Source: Acanthornis magna (Eukaryota > Chordata > Aves > Passeriformes > Acanthizidae). From it: a DNA stretch of 64,000 bases. The position numbers and the translations under genes were made by a program. Positions 21,723 through 33,087 of the stretch are shown here, piece by piece; position 1 is the stretch's first letter; each line of letters begins with the position of its first letter. Location of the stretch: assembly GCA_036785705.1 (NCBI GenBank), contig JAWUZG010000013.1, positions 22,479,501 through 22,543,500 of the forward strand, in the 5' to 3' direction. The notes below the pieces were generated by a model. The model made no database searches, had not been told where the DNA came from, and saw only the letters and a program-made list of their open reading frames with translations.

Positions 21723-22865
21723 AACCCACCCCAAAGAGAAGTCCGGCAACCTCTTCAATTAAAACAATCAATCATCGCTTGGGCACTGTACATAAAAGAG
21801 CAGAAGCTGCAGACACATAAAGGATTCTCACCACTGGCATTTTCTAAAGCAATATTTCAACAAAAGGAAAAATCCTTCCATCACCTCCTGGAAACGCCAG
21901 CTTGCAGAGAAATAAATATCTCTTTTGTATCAAAGCGATTCCCAATCCCTTTGATAAATCTTACCACTGTGGAGTTGAAACAACCCCATGAAGGGCTGGA
22001 AGAATCATCTAAATGCATCTGAACAACTCTGTTTATTTTGTATTCCGGAGCGCACCGCGCCAGCCCGCAGAGCTCTTCCATTAGTCTTTAAAAATAGTAT
22101 TAAAGGACATTTCCGTCTATTTAAATTACGTCTATTTTCATTTAAATGAGTTGCTAAATAACAAGCTCCATGCCAGCATTATGCTGGAGTGTGTGGCTGC
22201 GAGAAATACACTTCAAACAAAACAAATTAGGGAACCTGGCAATTGCTACAGCAGAGTAAGGACATATTTTTGGGCAAAAGTAAACAGAGAACAACGGCAA
22301 GCCATCAAAAATATGATAATAAACCCCCTGTGCTCCGTGCGTGAGGAACGGCACATATGGAACAGCTCATTCCACTCCCGGGAGGGCTTTATTTATAAAA
22401 CAATGCACAAAATTTATAAAACAATGCACGAAATTGGCACCTTCCTTCCTTAACTGGGGAGGGACTAATTACCTTCCCATGGCCTGGCTCCTCAGCTCTT
22501 CGCTGGGAATTCCGAGCTCTCCCGGAGCAGGACAGCAGGAGCACATCCCACCCAGCATCCATCCCCCAGCGCAGCATTCCCAGGAGAGCCCAGGGATCCC
22601 CAGCCCAGCCGCTGCAAAGCCAGGGCTCAAATTAGCACAGCAGCTCAGGGACAGGACGGACAGCTGGCCTAGAGCTGGACAGGGTGATTTACAGAAGCTG
22701 ACTGCAATAAAATGGAAACAACAAATTAGGGCTGGGACTCCCAGACTTCACCTCCTCTGCTGTCATCACACACTTCTCCCCAGCTTGTAAATAATATTAG
22801 GATTGACCTCTGTAGGACTCAAATCTCATGGGAACAAGGTCTGGCTCTACTGGCTTAGAATCAGA
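21723..22865. other. unique, possibly conserved non-coding DNA
   Basis: AT-rich unique sequence. 21990-22345 has an even, low-CpG, repeat-free look with TAAATTACG, CATTTAAATGAG and an AAAACAATGCAC word duplicated 19 bp apart (about 22397-22429). I cannot assign a function. Cross-species alignment would show whether it is conserved. Confidence 0.4.
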
Positions 22866-23100
22866 GATTTATGGAATCACAGAATCCCAGAATCCCAGAT
22901 TGCTTTGGGCCGGGAAGGACCTGCAAGCCCACCCAGTGCCACCCCTGCCATGGCAGGGACACCTCCCACTGTCCCAGGCTGCTCCAACCCCAATGTCCAG
23001 CCTGGCCTTGGACACTGCCAGGGATCCAGGGGCAGCCACAGCTGCTCTGGGCCCCTGTGCCAGGGCCTCACACCCTCCCAGGAACCATTCCTTCACTCAA
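22866..23100 (-). mobile_element. CR1 LINE fragment with 3' terminal repeats
   Basis: Starts with ATGGAATCACAGAATCCCAG and AATCCCAGATTGC, the short terminal repeats of the element's 3' end. GGCCGGGAAGGACCTGC, TGCCATGGCAGGGACACC, GGGATCCAGGGGCAGCCACAG and CACACCCTCCCAGGAACC follow. Confidence 0.9.
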
Positions 23101-24486
23101 AGTTAAAGAATTCTCAAAGTTTGCTTTAAAGTAAAAAGCCCTTCTATTATACATTATGAATTTGTACATTATCAAGTACATCAAGAGCACATTAGAGAAG
23201 AAATGCTTCATGTGAGACACAGTTAATCAAACAACAGGACTGAAAACCTCACAGGGAAATGTGCCTGGAATTTTAAGCTTCCAGAGCAAGTTGGGCACAT
23301 CCACCCCCAGCGCAGTGAGACCGCGACTCTGTTGGCCACCACTGACACTTTGATTTTTAATCACTGCCAAATTAATACAGTTCCTCGTGTTTTGCAGAAA
23401 GTTGAGGCCAGGGTCTTATTCAGCCACCTACTACGTGTTGCTTGGATATGGATTATTATTTCCCAAGCAGGATGTGGAATATTTTATTTTTGTACCAACG
23501 GATCTTGCTCACACGCAATCATTTGCATTCTTAAAAAGCCAACCCAGTCTGCTTTGTAACTCCTGTAAACCCAGAAAAAGCATCCCCCCACTCCCTCTGT
23601 CTTGGGAACGGAATTTTCACAGCACACTGAGTATCTTCTGATTAGAATTTTGGGGGTTTTTTTAAAAATAAAGCTTTGACATGCCAAGGCACATTAGGGA
23701 AGACATGGAACAAAGTCGCACAGTAACAATGAATGTCATAAATAATTAATAAATTAAATATATGAACTGAGAACAGGAATCAGAGCATATGCGAGTATTT
23801 GGGCTCAGTACAACATAAAAAGTAACTCACACATAAAACCACATTCTACCATGGCTGTAAAAGCTGCCCCTCTCCCGTGGCACTCTGCAATGGGCTCTAA
23901 AAACTGGAAAGATTTGGGTCTTTTTGTTGATATATTTCCAAAGGAATAAATCCATCTTCTGTAAACGGAAAGTGTAGGAAGTTCTCTCAATATAGGTAAT
24001 TTGCATACATATTTACCCTCTAGAATATTCCCAGCTCCAATGAGATGTAAAGAAATAATTCAGTGTATACATTTGGTGCTCAAGCCATGCAACAAATCAT
24101 GTGCACTTAATTCAACAGGGCCATAAACCCCAGAACTACAGGAGTAATCAAGAACCTACTTAACCTTTCTCCAAGCAACACTGAAAAAAGTGAGTGTGAA
24201 ATACGTGACAATCCCCTAAAATTATAACGAAAGGGCAGCGAGCAAGGTGTGCTGTAAAACACAATCGGCATGAAGGCAAGAAAAAAGTGGGAAAAAAGGA
24301 GAAAAATTAGTTCTGGAGTCATGCTCAGTAATAGCTGATGGATGCTCACCATAAAATGAGATGCAGAATGCAAAACTCCTCGAAAATAAAAACGTAATTT
24401 CAACAGTATTCAGCTCAGCACATCCAGGAGTTACAGAATTCCAGTGGGCTGGAGAAAAAACCCAAAAAACAAAAAAAAAGCACCAC
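23101..24486. other. AT-rich unique DNA, no gene seen
   Basis: Strongly AT-rich over most of its length, with no open frame above 98 codons until the CR1 boundary. No repeats of note. Confidence 0.55.
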
Positions 24487-24700
24487 AATCCCAGAATTCC
24501 CGCGGCTGGAAAAGCCCTCCCAGAGCCCAAGCTGTGCCCTGTCCCCACCTTGTCCCCAGCATTGAGTGCCAATCCAGGAATTCCTTGGGCACCTCCAGGG
24601 ATGGGCACTCCAAACCTCCCTGGGCTCTGCCAAGGCCTGAGCACTCTTTCCATGGAGAAATTCCTCCTGAAAGGTTTTTTAAACCCAAGGTCATAAAAAA
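24487..24700 (-). mobile_element. CR1-like LINE fragment, diverged subfamily
   Basis: ATCCCAGAATTCCCGCGGCTG, GGAAAAGCCCTCCCAGAGCC, CAATCCAGGAATTCCTTGGG, CACCTCCAGGGATGGGCACT and CCATGGAGAAATTCCTCCTG follow CR1 order. It is nearly collinear with the copy at 38745-39005 (same AGAGCCCAAGCTGTGCCC word), so both belong to one subfamily. Confidence 0.78.
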
Positions 24701-27700
24701 ATTTCCAAATTAAGGCTCAGGTATCATCCATTAGGTTGATGTAATCTCAAGACAAAGGAAATTGGGAGGAGTTTTCCTGCAGTTCTGACCTTGGTTCAGT
24801 CACTTATGGAAGCTTTGATAGACACAGATAGATTTTGATCCTTATACACACAGATATATAATATCTTTATATCTGGATTCTTGCAGAAAGCTCAGAAGTT
24901 TTAATTTCTCAAAAATAACCCAGAGCCAAGTGCAGACTTTCCCCACATTAAGTCCTGAAGGCTTTTACCAGCGGTTTGGTGCTGTCCCTGCATGCACCTG
25001 TAAAATAAAGAAATAATGTAATATTCAGAACTTCAGCTCCTCAAAGTCAGACCTCGCATCTACACTTAGAAAATTAAATAGTTTGCCTGATCGCAGAAGT
25101 CCCAAATGGTGAATAATTTCTGTCAGCTCACACATCTCTTTTGTAGAAGGGGAGAATTAAAACATTCATAGGTATTTGTAAAGTGAAGTACAGACTTACT
25201 TCAAAAAAATCCGTGGTACAGCGTGGTTGGAGGTGGCGTTTTGAGGTAATTACTGCAATTTCTTCTACAATTTCACAGCCAGGTCAGGGAACCTGTGCAT
25301 CATTTGGTACATTAAAGGTAAGAAATGTGTCCTGCTCTCAGAGCTAGGGAGCCTCAGGACAATCCTGCAGCAAATGTGGAGCCCAGGGCTGAGATCCCTG
25401 AGCACCCCAGCCCCACTGCCAGGGGGCAGAGCCCTGTGCCACGGCAAGTGTGGAATTTACTTTGACATGCACTGAAAGGTTTACACTGGAATGGGCTGTA
25501 CAATGACAGGAAAACAGTTTAAAAAATAAATAACTCAGGGCCTGGTGTTTGTGGCTCATCTTTGAGATACTTCTCTTCTGAGAAGCCTTTTAATTTTCCA
25601 GCCTTTCAAATTTTATCTCTACGAATTTCTTCCAAACCTTGAAGAGCAATTAACATCTACTTGTTAGAAGAAACATTACCAACAAAAATAAATGGGAAAG
25701 ATCAGGGACGAGGAACTTGTGTGGATTCCCCAAGAACAGGTAAGGAGGTGTTTCAACAGGAGGCTTCATTTGAACTAAATAATACGTTCAGTCCTTGAGC
25801 TGGGTACAAATGGAAGCGTGTGGAGCTGAGTCTGGGGGTGGGTGGCTTTGGGCTGTAATTTTAATTAAGTGTTCATCCCTGCTTGCAGCACTCGGTATTT
25901 CTCTGCTGTTAAAAGGCAGATTTGGGGTGGTTTTGCTGCCATGCCAACCCTGCTGCTGGGAAGCACCGAGCAGGGCTGAACCAAAAACGGGGACAGAAAA
26001 CCTGGAAACCAGCACTGACCTCCCGTGGCAGCTGTGCCAGGGCATCGCTCCGGGATGGAATTCCTTCGGAGCAGCAGAGCACAGGGCCAGGGGCTGCTCA
26101 GAGCCAGGGGCACCAGCACCTGCAGCTCCTCTGCCACCATCCCATCGGAGAGCTGGGGTCAGGGGAGCAGGCCAAGGCCATGGCAGATGGACACACGGCC
26201 TCCCAGGGTTTTCCTCCAGCACCAACATTCCATGGTTTCTGAGGTCTCCAAAAACAGGAGGAGCACACAGCCCTGGCAGGTCAGGGCCAGGGAGGAGCCA
26301 GAGCCCAGCTTGGGCAATGCCCTGCCTGACAAACACCATCCATCAGCATTCCTCAGTTAAAAGCGGGTGGTTGTGGAGTACCAGCCACTGCTATCTCAAA
26401 TATTTTCTTTCCCAGAGCAGGGGTGGAGGAGCCTGGCTGTGCCACAAGTGCCCCGAAGCAGCCCAGGGCTCCGGATGTGCTCCCTCCTGCAGCAGTACCG
26501 AAGGAATGCACTGTTGAGCAGAAATAAGCGATGCTGTCTGCGTGGTTACCCTTCCAGGACAGGCAGAACATGTCATATTCTGCCTCAGCTACTGTGACCC
26601 AGCAAGCTTTCCATAAATCACAGCAGCAGGAAGCAGCTCGGAGCCGCGGCTCGGGGATGGGCACACGGCAGAGCTGCTCTCAGGCAAGGGGAAAGTAAAT
26701 CCCGGCTGCCCCGGCGAGGCAATGCATTACACTGACAGCAGAGCTGCAAATACCATCAATAAAAGGGATTTTATCATCTCCTGTCAGTCTCTCGTGGGTA
26801 ATATTGGCTATTTCAAGAATACCTTCTCCGGCACCAAGGATAATTCAGCGGGAAAATGGACTGGAGCTGCTCCCAGCAAAGAGCAGAGCAGGAGATGCCA
26901 CGCTGCACTTTCAGGAAGGAATGAATGGATGGATCCAAAGCTCCCCGTGCTGCACGGAGGGGTAGCTCAGCCAAGGCCCACCTCGTCCCCGAGTAACAGA
27001 CTGGGACAGCAGAGCAACACAACTATTTCTGTAACGCACACAGCCTCTCCTGTTCAAAGATGACTGGAAAATAATCATTTGGTTTCCCTTCTCAACAGAA
27101 ATTGCTCGTTTTCCAGCTCCAGAGACATGAATATTCATGGCTATTGTTTGCATGGGGGGGGTCTCCTCAACTCCATCCCAACTTCTAAGGTAAAATCTAA
27201 ACTTCTGCTAAATTGCAGAACTCCAACGGATACTTTGCTTTTAATTACTTTCAGAAGTGCTCACTGTCTGACACTGAGGGATGCTTTCTTCAGCTGGGTG
27301 ATACATTTATTTACTCCGCTGTGCTTTTGGAATGTGCAGAATGTTTATAATTAGGCTGTGTAACCATGCGAGCCTTCAGCTGGTGTTTGCTGGGTTTAAA
27401 GCAGGTTTGTTCTGCATTTCCAAAGCAGGAAAAGCCACAATGCACCGTGAACATTATGCACTAATCTTTATACTTCCAGAGTAGGTAAAAAAGCGCTGAA
27501 GAATTCTAATTGTGGTGTTTGAAATGCTGCTGAGGTGCAGGGCAGAGATGGTTCCTGATGCAGGCAAGGAGCCTGGGCCATTCCCAGAGCTGTGCTCAAT
27601 AATTACCCAAACATGTCCTGCCAATCCCCGCCAGGGCACCCGGCAGCTCCAGCTCCTCGGGAACTGGCACGGGAGCCAGCGCTGGGGCAGCTCTTCCTTG

Positions 27701-27905
27701 GCCTCTGCAGCAGCACCAAAGTCACCTTGAGCAGCCTGCGCTGGGGAAGGTGTCCCTGCCGTGGCCTTTAAGTGCCATGAGAAAAGGGCCTTTAAGGGCC
27801 ATGCTTTCCAAGAGAAAATATCCTGCGATTCCAAAGGGGAGCCTTCCCAAGCCACCTCCCCTTGGCCAGCCTGGCTAGCCCTGGCGGTGGCCAGCGCTGG
27901 CTGTT
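24701..27905. other. 3.2 kb of unique DNA, no gene defended
   Basis: AT-rich to 25750, then GC-rich 25950-26700 with an open frame of 240 codons (25795-26517, plus) that shows no recognisable domain. 27080-27360 is AT-rich and carries a 12-base palindrome ATGAATATTCAT at 27127. No exon or RNA gene can be supported. Confidence 0.5.
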
Positions 27906-28597
27906 TGCCAGAGCCGACCAGAGCTGACCAGCACTGACCATGTGCCAGTGCTGACTGTGTGCCAGCGCTGACCAGAGCTGACCGTGTGCCTGCACTGACC
28001 GTGTGCCAGCGCTGACCAGAGCTGACCGTGTGCCTGCACTGACCCTGTGCCTGCACTGACCAGAGCTGACCGTGTGCCAGCGCTGACCAGCACTGACCAG
28101 AGCTGACCGTGTGCCTGCACTGACCCTGTGCCAGCGCTGACCAGAGCTGACCGTGTGCCAGCACTGACCGTGTGCCAGCGCTGACCAGTGCTGACCAGAG
28201 CTGACCGTGTGCCTGCACTGACCCTGTGCCTGTGCTGACCAGAGCTGACCGTGTGCCAGCACTGACCGTGTGCCAGCGCTGACCAGAGCTGACCGTGTGC
28301 CTGCACTGACCAGAGCTGACCAGAGCTGACCGTGTGCCTGCACTGACCATGTGCCAGCACTGACCAGAGCTGACCCTGTGCCTGCACTGACCAGAGCTGA
28401 CCCTGTGCCTGCACTGACCAGAGCTGACCGTGTGCCAGCACTGACCCTGTGTCTGCGCTGACCAGAGCTGACCCTGTGCCAGCACTGACCCTGTGCCAGC
28501 ACTGACCCTGTGCCAGCACTGACCAGAGCTGACCCTGTGCCTGCACTGACTGTGTGCCAGCACTGACCCTGTGCCAGCGCTGACCGTGTGCCAGCAC
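27906..28597. repeat. two-word minisatellite (10-bp and 17-bp words), about 690 bp
   Basis: The array is built from two words that both begin TGACC: a 10-bp word (TGACCAGAGC or TGACCAGCAC) and a 17-bp word (TGACCGTGTGCCAGCGC, TGACCCTGTGCCTGCAC and close variants). They often run short-long-long, giving a 44-bp higher-order unit, with many deviations. No stop codons arise in the three minus-strand frames, so overlapping frames of 401, 337 and 240 codons cross it. These are artefacts. Confidence 0.93.
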
Positions 28598-29408
28598 AGG
28601 GACGAGGCTCTCTCAGCTCCCCCTGCCCAGGGCCCGCCGGCAGAGCCCAGCTCAGGCATTTCCCAAAGCTCTGCCTCTCTCTGAGCCCTGACAAAGCCAT
28701 TGCAGGCACTGGGGGCTCCTGGCTGCTGCCCTGAGCAGTGCCATCATGCCCTGGGATCAGCCTGACCACAGCGCCTGTGCAGCTCCCGAGCTCACAGCAC
28801 TTCAAACCAGACCATTTCCTTCCAATCAGGTAATTTATACATCAGAATTAAAGCATGGGGTCGTTTTCTCTATTATTTCACAAAACCACGATTTTTAAAT
28901 TGTTCTTGATGGTTTCCGAACTAAGAAATTCACATTTGGTGTCAGGTTTAACCATCTGTTAACACACATGTGATTTCAAAATTCTCCCTCATGTCATCCT
29001 CCAGCAGAGTCCCCACCCATATGTGATTATCTCCACCGCACAAATGTTCACTTATATCTTCCCAGTTCTCCATGCAAATTTCCTGGTAAGTGCTGAGAAA
29101 CTCTATGATCTTTCCTTAGAACACTGGCAAAAATTTAACCCAGTGCAAAGAACACTCAAATACTGAAGCTTTGCCACCTTTCCATGCTGCTGTTACAGCT
29201 GGAGGCAAAGAGAGCTATGCTATATGTGAGTTTTCTGCTCAGGAGCTCAAAAAATAGTAATGGAATATCAGCTTCGCTAAAAATCAATTTTTCCTCCTTT
29301 ATTTCTCTCCCCCCAAACAACTTCACAAACTCCCACTTTCTTTCCCATAAAGTTTCAGTCGTAACCAAATCAACAGAAAATGCAGATTATGCACTGCTGT
29401 CATTGCCC
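28598..29408. other. non-repetitive DNA, no gene seen
   Basis: GC-rich to 28820, then AT-rich unique sequence. Nothing identifiable. Confidence 0.5.
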
Positions 29409-29482
29409 ATGGAAGGGAAATTGAATCCAGAAGGTCTCCAAGGTCTGTCCCAGCCCAACGCAGTCTGTGATCCTCTGATCAT
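29409..29482 (+). mobile_element. possible short CR1 3' end
   Basis: AGAAGGTCTCCAAGGTCTGT, CCCAGCCCAACGCAG and TCTGTGATCCTCTGATC resemble the last 50-70 bp of a plus-strand CR1 (AAGGTCCCTTCCAACCCAAA, then TTCTGTGATTCTATGAT). Short and diverged. Confidence 0.45.
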
Positions 29483-29617
29483 TCCCAAAAGGAGAGCAGC
29501 AGGTGGGCAAAGCTGTGTGTCCCTCCAGCCCCCCAGCAGGATCCTGGCTTCGCTGGGGCAGCAGCTCAGCCCCTCCTGGGACAGAGTTCCTGCACTGAAC
29601 ATCATCCCATGAATGGC

Positions 29618-29660
29618 ACAGAATCCCACACTGAGCTGGCTTGGGAGGGACCTTGGAGAT
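29618..29660 (-). mobile_element. CR1 LINE copy, 3' arm, split by the pentamer array
   Basis: GGCACAGAATCCCACACTG, then TTGGGAGGGACCTTGGAGAT, is the extreme 3' end of a minus-strand CR1. It stops exactly where consensus would read CATCCAGTGCCACCCCTGCC. The ATCCC array starts there instead. Confidence 0.85.
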
Positions 29661-30229
29661 CATCCCATCCCATCCCATCCCATCCCATCCCATCCCATCG
29701 ATCCCATCCCATCCCATCCCATCCCACCCCATCCCATCCCACCCCATGATCCCATCCCACCCCATGATCCCATCCCATCCCTGTATCCCATCCCATCCCA
29801 TTCCATCCCATCCATCCCATCCCATCCCATTCCATCCCATCCCATCCCATCCCATCCCATCCCATCCCATCCCATCCCATCCCATCCCATCCCATCGATC
29901 CCATCCCATCCCATCCCATCCCATCCCATCCCATCCCATCCATGATCCCATCCCACCCCATGATCCCATCCCATCCCATCCCATGATCCCATCCCATCCC
30001 ATCCCATCCCTGTATCCCATCCCATCCCATTCCATCCCATCCATCCCATCCCTGTATCCCATCCCATCCCATCCCATCCCATCCCATCCCATCCCATCCC
30101 ATGGATCCCATCCCATCCCATCCCATCCCTGTATCCCATCCCATCCCATCCCATCCCATCCCATCCCATCCCATCCCATGGATCCCATCCCATCCCATCC
30201 CATCCCATCCCATCCCATCCCATCCCATT
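29661..30229. repeat. (ATCCC)n / (GGGAT)n pentamer array, about 570 bp, inside CR1
   Basis: Mostly CATCC pentamers with recurring interruptions: ATCCCATGATCCC, ATCCCTGTATCCC, CCCATGGATCCC, CCCATCGATCCC and CATTCCATCCCATCCATCC. The block with TGTATCCC followed by ATTCCATCCCATCCATCCC appears twice (about 29780 and 30006), showing a higher-order duplication of about 226 bp. Frames of up to 426 codons across it (repeated Gly-Trp-Asp-Gly-Met or His-Pro-Ile-Pro-Ser) are artefacts. The minus strand has regular GGG runs. Confidence 0.97.
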
Positions 30230-30450
30230 CCACCCCTGCCATGGCAGGGACACCTCCCACTGTCCCAGGCTGCTCCAACCCCAATGTCCAGCCTGGCCTT
30301 GGACACTGCCAGGGATCCAGGGGCAGCCACAGCTGCTCTGGGCACCTGTGCCAGGGCCTGCCCACCCTCACAGGAACAATTCCTTGCAACTGTTTTAAAT
30401 CTCCCCTTTACTTTAAAGCCATGACCCCCTGTCCCATCCCATCGCACCTC
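30230..30450 (-). mobile_element. CR1 LINE copy, main arm, continuing after the pentamer array
   Basis: CCACCCCTGCCATGGCAGGG, CAGGCTGCTCCAACCCC, GGGATCCAGGGGCAGCCACAG and CCACCCTCACAGGAACAATT occur, with AAAGCCATGACCCCCTGTCC at the 5' end. Together with 29618-29660 it makes one CR1 copy with a 569-bp internal array. Confidence 0.9.
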
Positions 30451-30603
30451 CAATCTAATGTGAATTTCCACAAGCTGTGGAAATCCCCTGGATTTACCCC
30501 AACCCCTGTGGCAGAGATAGAGGAACTGTGCAGAACCCAACTGACTTTGGGGAAGTATCTGGCAGAGGTTTGGTTCCTCAGAGATGCCCATGGCAGGAGC
30601 AGG

Positions 30604-30832
30604 GTGAGCCCAGGGCTGTGGGGAGCTCTGGTCTGTGTGACAGCCCCAGGGTTTTGGGGAGCTCTGGCCTCTGACAGCCCCAGGGTTTTGGGGAGCTCTG
30701 GTCTCTGACAGCCCCAGGGTTTTGGGGAGCTCTGGTGTCTCTGACAGCCCCAGGGTTTTGGGGAGCTCTGGTCTGTGTGACAGCCCCAGGGTTTTGGGGA
30801 GCTCTGGTCTGTGTGACAGCCCCAGGGGCTGT
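30604..30832. repeat. 33-37-bp minisatellite, about 6.5 copies
   Basis: The unit is GACAGCCCCAGGGTTTTGGG plus GAGCTCTGGTCTGTGT. Some copies have GGTCTCT or GGTGTCTCT in place of GGTCTGTGT, which changes the length. The first and last copies read AGGGCTGTGGGGAG and AGGGGCTGTGGAG and so mark diverged array edges. Confidence 0.92.
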
Positions 30833-33087
30833 GGAGCCTCCTGGAGCAGCCCTGGCCAGGAGCGATTTCTGCAAGTCTGCAAGTCCCCGGTGCAGGGGAC
30901 AGCACACCATCATTTTCCTTCTCTCCTTCTGAGATTTAAATAGGTCAAGTCCCTCACTCAGTACAGTGCAGGAAATTGTACATGCCCACAATTGCATTTC
31001 AGAATGGATAATGGGCCCGTTTAAGTGTTATCATTAGAGAAACGACAGCAAAACACAGCTGGGCGAGTCCTCCCCCTTCCCCACGCACTCTTGTACTGCG
31101 ATGCCTCTAAGTTATTCCAATCTTCAGCTCTTTGCTTTCCATCACTGCCTTTCAAACACACAGAAGAGAAATTGGATTGAATAATGTGCTGAAGAGAACA
31201 CTTTGCTCGGTGCAGACGTGCTGAGCCTGGCAGCTGATGGGCTGCACGTGGCCAGGTGAGCCTCTGAGGCTCAGCATCGGAGAGTTTGGGGATGAGGGGG
31301 AAAGTCTGACACTCCAACAGCTTTCCAACAACACCGCGGTGATCCCAGAAACTCAACACAGCAGTGCATTCCCTTAGTGAAAATAATGAGGGGGAGAAGG
31401 GAAAGAAGGAGGCAGTAGAAAGAGAAGGCAAAATAAATCCACACATCGCTTGCTCTGGGGCAATAATATCCTTCTTAAATTTTACATCTGTACCATCTGT
31501 CCAAAGAAGTTACTCACACACAATTCTGTCACACGTGGGGTAGGAAAGTTTGGAAGATTATGTTAACAGGGTTGAGAACACTAAACCAAAAACTATGAGG
31601 CAGAGAAACCAAAGGACAGAACCTTGTCACCACAGGGCCTGGCAGGGATGCAAAGAGCCAAGTACTGACAAGTGACAGTGCTGGGGTGCGTGGGAACAGC
31701 CAGAGCCTCGGGATGGTCCCTAGGGTCCCTGCCATGCCCAGCCATGCCCTGGTGCTGTGCTCCCATCCCTCCTGCCAGCCCTGGGCTCTCGGGGAGCGCA
31801 GGGCAGCAGGGACAGCCCCAGGACACCGCGGGCTCAGGGGCTCTGCCCCAGCCCTGCCCCTGCCCAGGGCAGTGTCCGTGGGGAAGGACAGGGCCTGCAG
31901 GGGTGCTCTGGGGGCTCCCCCAGCCCCCCGGGGCAGTGCCACTCCAGGAGCTGTCCCTGTGGAACACTGCGGCGGTGCTGGCGGAGCTGCCAGCGCTGCC
32001 CCTCCCGCTGCTCCCTCCCTGGCACTCCGCAGACGCACACGGAATTGCAGTAAACTGTGAAATGAACTGCCAGTCAACAAAGCTCAGCTTGCAATAACGG
32101 CTGCCTGCTAATACTTATTGCCGTCAGCTCCCAAAAAAACAAAATCCCGCTCAAAATCAATAGGTCTTTCGGAAAATTTAATTGTGGAGCAGATTTTGAA
32201 ACCCACGGATTTGACTGCCACTCCTTGCCAAAGAGAGGTGTCCATCAGTGCTCAAGTCAAATCCTTTCCACTGATCCTAATGGAAAATGCTAAAAAAGAG
32301 GAAATGAGAATGTTAAACCCTACTAAAAGGATCCACATGATTTACCATGCAATGGGGTTTATTCTTTAGTGATATTTTTCCTGACTGAATAAAATTAGGA
32401 TGCTTAAAGGCTGCATCCCAGTGATCCTGATTAGTTGTGTGACTTGAGGGATGTCTGAAGGATTCAGATAACCAGCACTTGGGATTACATTTAATTTCTG
32501 TGTGAGTTTTGTATTCAGGAGAAACGTATGAATTTCAGATTATCCACGACTTGGATAACAAGGTAGCACATGTTCAAGGCTTGCCAACATTAAGGAGTTG
32601 CCCGAGAGCTAATTCTGCATTTTCTGTGTAATACATCAACAAATGAAAGAAAGGTTTAGCAGGTAGTTAATAATGCTGGAGAGTAAGCAAAGAACACCTC
32701 TAATGAAGTACATTTTGCTTGTAATTCAGAAATAAGAGCAGCACGCTAACCTGCTGGGTGAGAGCGCTCCCCAGTCCCTCTCTAATTGGGCTCAGCCTGG
32801 AGCCCTCGCGGCTCTTGGCATCAGCAGGGATTGCTCTCCGCAGGTGAAGGAGCACCCCTGGAAAGGAGGGAGGAGACTTTATGGGAGATGCTGCAGCTGT
32901 TTTATCTCCTGCTCGTCCACACTTCCAGAAGGGCCTGAAGGGCCAGAGAGGCTCAGCCCTGCCCGGTGTGCTCCAGGGAACACAACCCTGGATAAAGGGG
33001 TGGGCCGGGGTCTGATAATGGAATTTCATGGCAAAAGGACCCAAAATCTATTACAAGAGCTGCTTCTTGTGGGGAACTTCCCAGAGC
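30833..33087. other. unique DNA including a CpG-richer patch, no gene defended
   Basis: 30833-31670 is mixed unique DNA. 31780-32045 is GC-rich with CpGs at clearly higher density than its surroundings and open frames of 98-183 codons on both strands, none with a recognisable domain. 32050-32720 is AT-rich and repeat-free. A first exon or promoter at the CpG-rich patch is possible but not shown. Confidence 0.45.

Noticed and set aside
25795..26517. 240-codon plus-strand frame in GC-rich DNA
   Set aside because: No recognisable domain, no exon-like borders seen, and overlapping frames on both strands of similar length indicate low stop density from GC content.
27120..27160. Possible SOX-OCT composite site near ATGAATATTCATGGC and CTATTGTTTGCAT
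   Set aside because: One loose match to a short motif in 64 kb is expected by chance. There is no supporting context.
27454..28805. Overlapping minus-strand frames of 401, 337 and 240 codons
   Set aside because: Simultaneous opening of all three frames is explained by the stop-free TGACC array.
29400..30882. Frames of 426, 355 and 329 codons with Gly-Trp-Asp-Gly-Met or His-Pro-Ile-Pro-Ser repeats
   Set aside because: Direct translation of the ATCCC/GGGAT array and the CR1 arms around it.
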